A DNA stretch of 64,000 nt from Chrysogorgia sp. JL179-B06. Lineage: Eukaryota > Cnidaria > Anthozoa > Scleralcyonacea > Chrysogorgiidae. Shown one piece after another: positions 60,001-64,000 of this stretch (position 1 is the first letter of the stretch; every line of letters starts with the position of its first letter). Made by a program: the position numbers and the translations under genes. Below the pieces are notes generated by a model. That model was given only the letters and a program-made list of their open reading frames with translations. It made no database searches and had not been told where the DNA came from. The DNA lies in the NCBI GenBank assembly GCA_035772405.1, contig JAYKKM010000047.1, positions 62,001 to 126,000 on the forward strand. Direction: 5' to 3'.

Positions 60001-63000
60001 ATAGCACTCTTGACACGCCTTTCAGTAACTTCTCTACCATCTTTCTTGTGTAAAATAATAGTATCTAACACATTAAACAATAGAGGACAATTTTCCCGAA
60101 CATTACCAGTTAGTGATGAAAACATACCACTAAAATCATCTTCAGATAAAGTCTTTGATTCAATGTTTGTGTTCAAATATTCAATGAAGACAGACATTTC
60201 CTTATCCAACTGCTTTGTTTCATGGGCACAGAGAGCCTCACAATGTGACTGACTTTCAACAAGTTGGCTAACTTCTTTCTGAAGCAATTTTGTCAAATTG
60301 TCTTGTAACTCTTGAATTGTTATTTGTAGTTGTCGTTGCATTCGTAGAAATATTTTCACAATATCTTTTTGTATTTCTTCTCCAGACAGATGATCATCAA
60401 GTCTTTTATTTACAGAGTCAAGTTCACTTGATGTACTGATGATCAATTCTTTCAGGTTGGTTATCTCAGCACTTTCATTTTGTTCCAGGGATGATGATGC
60501 ACTTGCACTTGTAGGTGCCGATGGAAATGTTGGCGTGTTTGACAATGAAAATGAGGATTTGTGACCAACATTTCTATAGAATGTAAGTTTATCATTTCCA
60601 GATCCCTTTCTGATAACCATTGAATTTGGGAAGGCTTGTTTAACTGCATTTGTAGCTTGTATCTTTTGGAAGGCATTCAGTTGTAGTACTTCCATAACAA
60701 CATCTTGCTTTAAATGAGAACCCTTCCTCTCCTCAAAATGCTCCAGTAACACATTGACATAGCTCTCCCTTCTTTGTTTGTAAAATGCACTTGTTGGCTT
60801 TGGCTGACTGGATAAATCTGACTTTCCACCTACCAAAAGAGCAAATGGTGTTATTGAGAGGGAAATTCGACAAAATATTACCCCAAGGGATGATATATCC
60901 CCGAGCCAAATTTGCCGAGCATAGGGTCTATAAATTATACCAAATCAATCTTGAACCGGTCAAATCTAGCTCTAATCTAGCTCTAATCTCTGATTGGACA
61001 TATAATATTGCCATTTATATAGCATGCCTCATGGTGTTGCCATGGTACTTGTATAAATTATATTTATGTAAGTACTCACCACAGTCACCAGATGGTCCAG
61101 TCGATGTAGAGAAGGGACTTTCAGATGTCTGAAGTCTCTTTGAAAACGGTTCGATTTTTCGTAAGGAATCGGGAGTCAAAGTATGTTTTCTAGATTGGTC
61201 TTTCTTTGGAGTACTTGTCATGGGGAAACAACTAAGCTCGACTTCGTCATCGTCTAAAAATTTACAAAATATACTGTCAGTCGATGTCTAGATGAAGAGT
61301 TATTTGTATTTATTGACAGTAACAATTGTTCAAAATTGGCCGGTAAGTTCTATAGAACTTTCCAGCAAACGAATGACAGCAAAGAATGCGAAAATATAAA
61401 CAAATTCAATAGGTAACAAATCAAATAAAACCATAATGGACAAATAAACAAATCCAAAATGGTGGACAAAACAGTCAAAACTAAGATATAACAAAAATCA
61501 TTCAATTATTATTATTATTACAAGTTTATATAGCGCTTATAACACATAGATCTAAGCGCTTTACATTCATTAATCTAAAAAAAAATTATGATAAAAATAA
61601 CAAACTAAGATTATATATATACATCTCATAAATCATAGGCTATTTTAAACATGTGGGTCTTAAGCTTACTCTTAAATTCCGAAAGATCTGTACATGCTCT
61701 AATAGAGACAGGTAGTTTATTCCATAACCTAGGACTACTTGCGTAAAAAGCTCTACCACCATAGCCATTTACATTAAATCTTGGTTCATTAAGTAAGTTA
61801 GCTTTAGAAGATCTAAGACATCTAGTAGGTTCATAATGACTGATCATATCTGCAATGTATTGCGGAGCAAGTCCATTTAATGCTTTAAACGTCAGTAAAA
61901 TAATCTTATAGATAATCCGTTGGTCGACTGGTAGCCAATGCAACTGCATTAAAATAGGTGTAATATGATTATACTTGTGGGACCCGGTTAACAATCGTGC
62001 TGCAGAGTTTAGAACACGCTGTAACTTTCCAATCTGATCCTTAGGAAGACCATACAACAATGCATTCGCATTATCTAGTTTAACAGTCACAAAAGCATGA
62101 ATGAGCTGTTCGGTAGTATGAAACGACAGGTATCTTCTAGCACGAGCAATATTCCGTAGGTGGTAAAATGCTGACTTGCATATGTTATTAATATGTGTAG
62201 ACATTGTAAGAAATTTATCAAATGTGACACCAATGTTCCGAGCGTGGGATGTTGGAGTAATTATATCGGAGCCCACAGTCAACACAGGGAATACAGGCTC
62301 AGCCCGAAATTTTGAACTCAAAATGAGAAGTTCTGTCTTGTCAGTGTTAAGCATTAATTTATTCTCTGACATCCAGTTCATAATATCCACCAGACAGGCT
62401 TCCACGCGCGACTTGACTTGCTCAAGGTCATTCTGATCTTTATAATTAAAAGAAACATAGATTTGAGTGTCATCGGCATATAGATGAAATTTCATGTCAT
62501 GAGATCGTAAAATATCTCCTATTGGTGATGTGTATATCAGATATAGGATAGGACCTAAAACTGATCCTTGGGGAACACCGCAAACTACATCATAGCTGTC
62601 TGAAGTAACGCCATTAACATATACAGTCTGGGAACGATTAGACAGGTAGGACCTGAACCAGTTTAATGCATCACTCTTGATACCAAATTTAGAGGACATT
62701 CTTTGGAGCAAGACCATATGATCCACCGTATCAAACGCAGCTGATAGATCCAATAGTAGCAGTATGACACCCGAGTTTCCATCTATCTCACGGAGAATGT
62801 CATTCTGTACACGAACAAGTGCTGTTTCACAACTATGAAATTGCTTATAGGCAGATTGATACAGTTCCTCGAGGCTATTGCTTCGAAGATAATGCAATAA
62901 ACGCAAAGCAACCACTTTTTCAGTCATCTTCGAAATAAATTTTAAGTTAGAAATCGGACGAAAATTGGAAAATTCTTCATAGTCCGTTGCAGAATTTTTG

Positions 63001-63382
63001 AGAGTCGGGTGTAGAGCAGCCTTCTTAAAGGACGATGGAACATAGCTAGTTTCCAAAGATGAATTGACGATATCCGTGACAATCGGTAGAATCACATCTA
63101 TGTGAGCAGAGAGTACCTTCGCTGGTATAGGATCTAGCCCACAAGACTTTAATTTAGTCTTTTTCAGAATATCAGATAGCTCCTCAATTGTAGTAGGAGT
63201 GAACTCATCCAGACAACAAGTCAGCTTTGGATTATCCAGCTGGGAGAAAAACAAGGTATTACTTGACGATAAATTTTGCAGTCCTTGTTTCAATTTCCAC
63301 CAAAATTGTCACACTTACCATCAAGACTCATATCATGAAGGGAACGTTCAAGTTCTTCCACATCGCTGTCGTTTTCGGCCAT
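57014..63382 (-). CDS. DUF6589-like transposase with central ankyrin repeats
   Basis: Four exons: 63382-63319, 61253-61080, 60829-57737 and 57456-57014. Lengths 64+174+3093+443 = 3774 nt, giving 1257 residues plus stop, with consistent phases; donors GTAAGT, GTGAGT and GTATTC, acceptors TTTTTAG, TTGGTAG and TATCTAG. N-terminus acidic ([20 protein letters not shown]). Residues about 95-170: a helical DNA-binding-like domain. About 205-290: coiled coil. [15 protein letters not shown] near 431-445 is the D-N core motif I associate with DUF6589. Residues about 760-812: two ankyrin repeats ([20 protein letters not shown], then [13 protein letters not shown]). [17 protein letters not shown] near 916 (GD motif), [14 protein letters not shown] near 1076 (Glu) and [20 protein letters not shown] across the last intron close the catalytic region. 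RNase H-like D-D-E assignment is inference. Confidence 0.8.
57607..57691. repeat. Hairpin in the last intron of the transposase-like gene
   Basis: TGATGTATTGCATTGTAAAT pairs with ATTTTACAATGCAATACATC across a 25-40-base centre. It lies in the 280-bp intron 57457-57736. Confidence 0.75.
61505..63296 (-). mobile_element. CR1/L2-like LINE in intron 1 of the transposase-like gene
   Basis: The minus-strand frame 63293-61626 (555 codons, open) covers an [61 protein letters not shown] (first Asp), [37 protein letters not shown] (YADD) and [20 protein letters not shown]. The 3' region has TATATAGCGCTTATAACACA and a terminal (ATT)n tract at 61505, as in CR1/L2 tails. It is 5'-truncated with no endonuclease. 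The intact frame suggests a recent insertion. Confidence 0.88.
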
Positions 63383-63417
63383 AATCACAGAACCGCAGAT
63401 CTCACCACAGAACCGCG

Positions 63418-63576
63418 CATTATATGGCAGAGGCTTCTTTTCTCTCTTTCCCTCTTCCCGTCTTCCCCCGCGCGCTCGCAATTCCGCGTCCCGATTCTCT
63501 CCACGCGTCCCCAAAACACCCTGCGAGCCCAATAATAGTCCACCTATAGTATTACCCGAACTCTAAAAAAGCGCAA
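63418..63576 (-). repeat. Right terminal inverted repeat
   Basis: The complement of the left repeat; it starts 36 bases upstream of the transposase-like ATG at 63382. Purine-rich on the minus strand (GGGAAGACGGGAAGAGGGAA). Confidence 0.8.
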
Positions 63577-64000
63577 GAAGCCTCTGCGGAGGAGAGTGGG
63601 TAGGTCTTATATTTCGTTGGCAACTAATAGCAAAACCATCTGCACGCAAACAAAATTCAAAGAGAAAGCGCAGTCAAGATTAACATTTAACGGCGGTAAT
63701 ATTGCGCATAGCTACTGTATATCGCGTTTACTCTGCTGCAGCGCGCTGCCTCGAAACGTCACGGCCGTATTTCGTCCTCTAAAATCTCGACAGTAACATC
63801 CATTAAGCGTTTTTATATTATCGTGTTAAACACGATTCGTACACACCGACAAATTGAAACCAGCGTAGCTGCTGATCCTCACGAGTCGTGTATGTATAAA
63901 AAGGTTACAGTCTATATACATTTAACATAATCAAAGAAAAAACGGCTAAAATTATGCGCGGGCGAACACATGGAGCCTTTCATCCCTCTAGAAATATTAG
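63577..64000. other. Flank of the TIR element, no gene recognised
   Basis: It begins GAAGCCTCTGCGGAGGAGAG, echoing the inner motif of the terminal repeats. The rest has no recognisable frame. Confidence 0.4.

Larger units (their letters stand above)
51323..63576. mobile_element. TIR element carrying RecQ-like helicase and DUF6589-like transposase
   Basis: Both ends start TTGCGCTTTTTTAGAGTTCG (22 identical bases, inverted). Homology resumes inward to AGAAGCCTCTGCCATATAAT in both. Left repeat 51323-51688 (113 bp once its nested MITE and one TSD copy are removed), right repeat 63418-63576 (159 bp). Total about 12.25 kb. Two genes start just inside the repeats and converge. No exact target duplication was identified (GAAG on both sides is the best candidate). 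Confidence 0.8.

Overview
The window looks like AT-rich, repeat-dense DNA from a marine invertebrate, most likely a cnidarian. This is inferred from spliced genes with GT-AG introns, long (TA)n tracts, BEL/Pao, CR1/L2-like, Penelope-like and hAT elements, and a RecQ/DUF6589-type element I associate with cnidarian genomes; no species is identifiable. There are no operons, CRISPR arrays or complete tRNA/rRNA genes. Most long open frames are artefacts of microsatellites or fragments of transposons.

Layout. 0-8 kb: short inverted-repeat elements, a decayed ubiquitin copy, remnants of a DUF3504-like gene, a broken LINE (ORF1 with a CCCH finger, then an endonuclease piece) and a broken DDE integrase gene. 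8.9-9.9 kb: an intact intronless type II membrane glycosyltransferase-like gene. 10-12.3 kb: tandem repeats and (TA)n with a hammerhead-like RNA. 13.2-14.2 kb: an unfamiliar open gene with near-identical 26-residue repeats. 15.5-18.3 kb: a region bracketed by inverted arrays of short subrepeats. 19.0-21.0 kb: a 2-kb TTC/ATC microsatellite fused to a BEL/Pao integrase. 21-24.3 kb: that BEL/Pao copy, which carries an internal inversion. 26.8-27.3 kb: a hAT remnant with a perfect 8-bp target duplication. 28.4-36.5 kb: a second BEL/Pao with both LTRs, interrupted by two further elements, one of which contains a Penelope fragment. 38.8-42.1 kb: a LINE set between (TA)n arrays, followed by several hammerhead-ribozyme-like motifs, one textbook-perfect. 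42.8-43.7 kb: a 9-bp-TSD MITE and a LINE fragment. 46.5-49.5 kb: three minus-strand exons of a 2-hydroxyacid oxidase with altered active-site residues. 50.1-50.75 kb: a dense GAGTAA/TTACTC array.

51.3-63.6 kb holds the most interesting object: a roughly 12.25-kb element bounded by terminal inverted repeats. From its two ends, two spliced genes converge. One is a RecQ-family helicase with a zinc-finger-like leader (+ strand). The other is a 1257-codon DUF6589/transposase-like protein with ankyrin repeats in its middle (- strand, four exons whose lengths sum exactly to a reading frame). A CR1/L2-like LINE sits in the transposase gene's first intron and a hairpin hAT MITE sits in the left terminal repeat. 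Both genes look open and spliceable, so the element may have been active recently.

All domain names come from reading motifs by eye; no database search was run.
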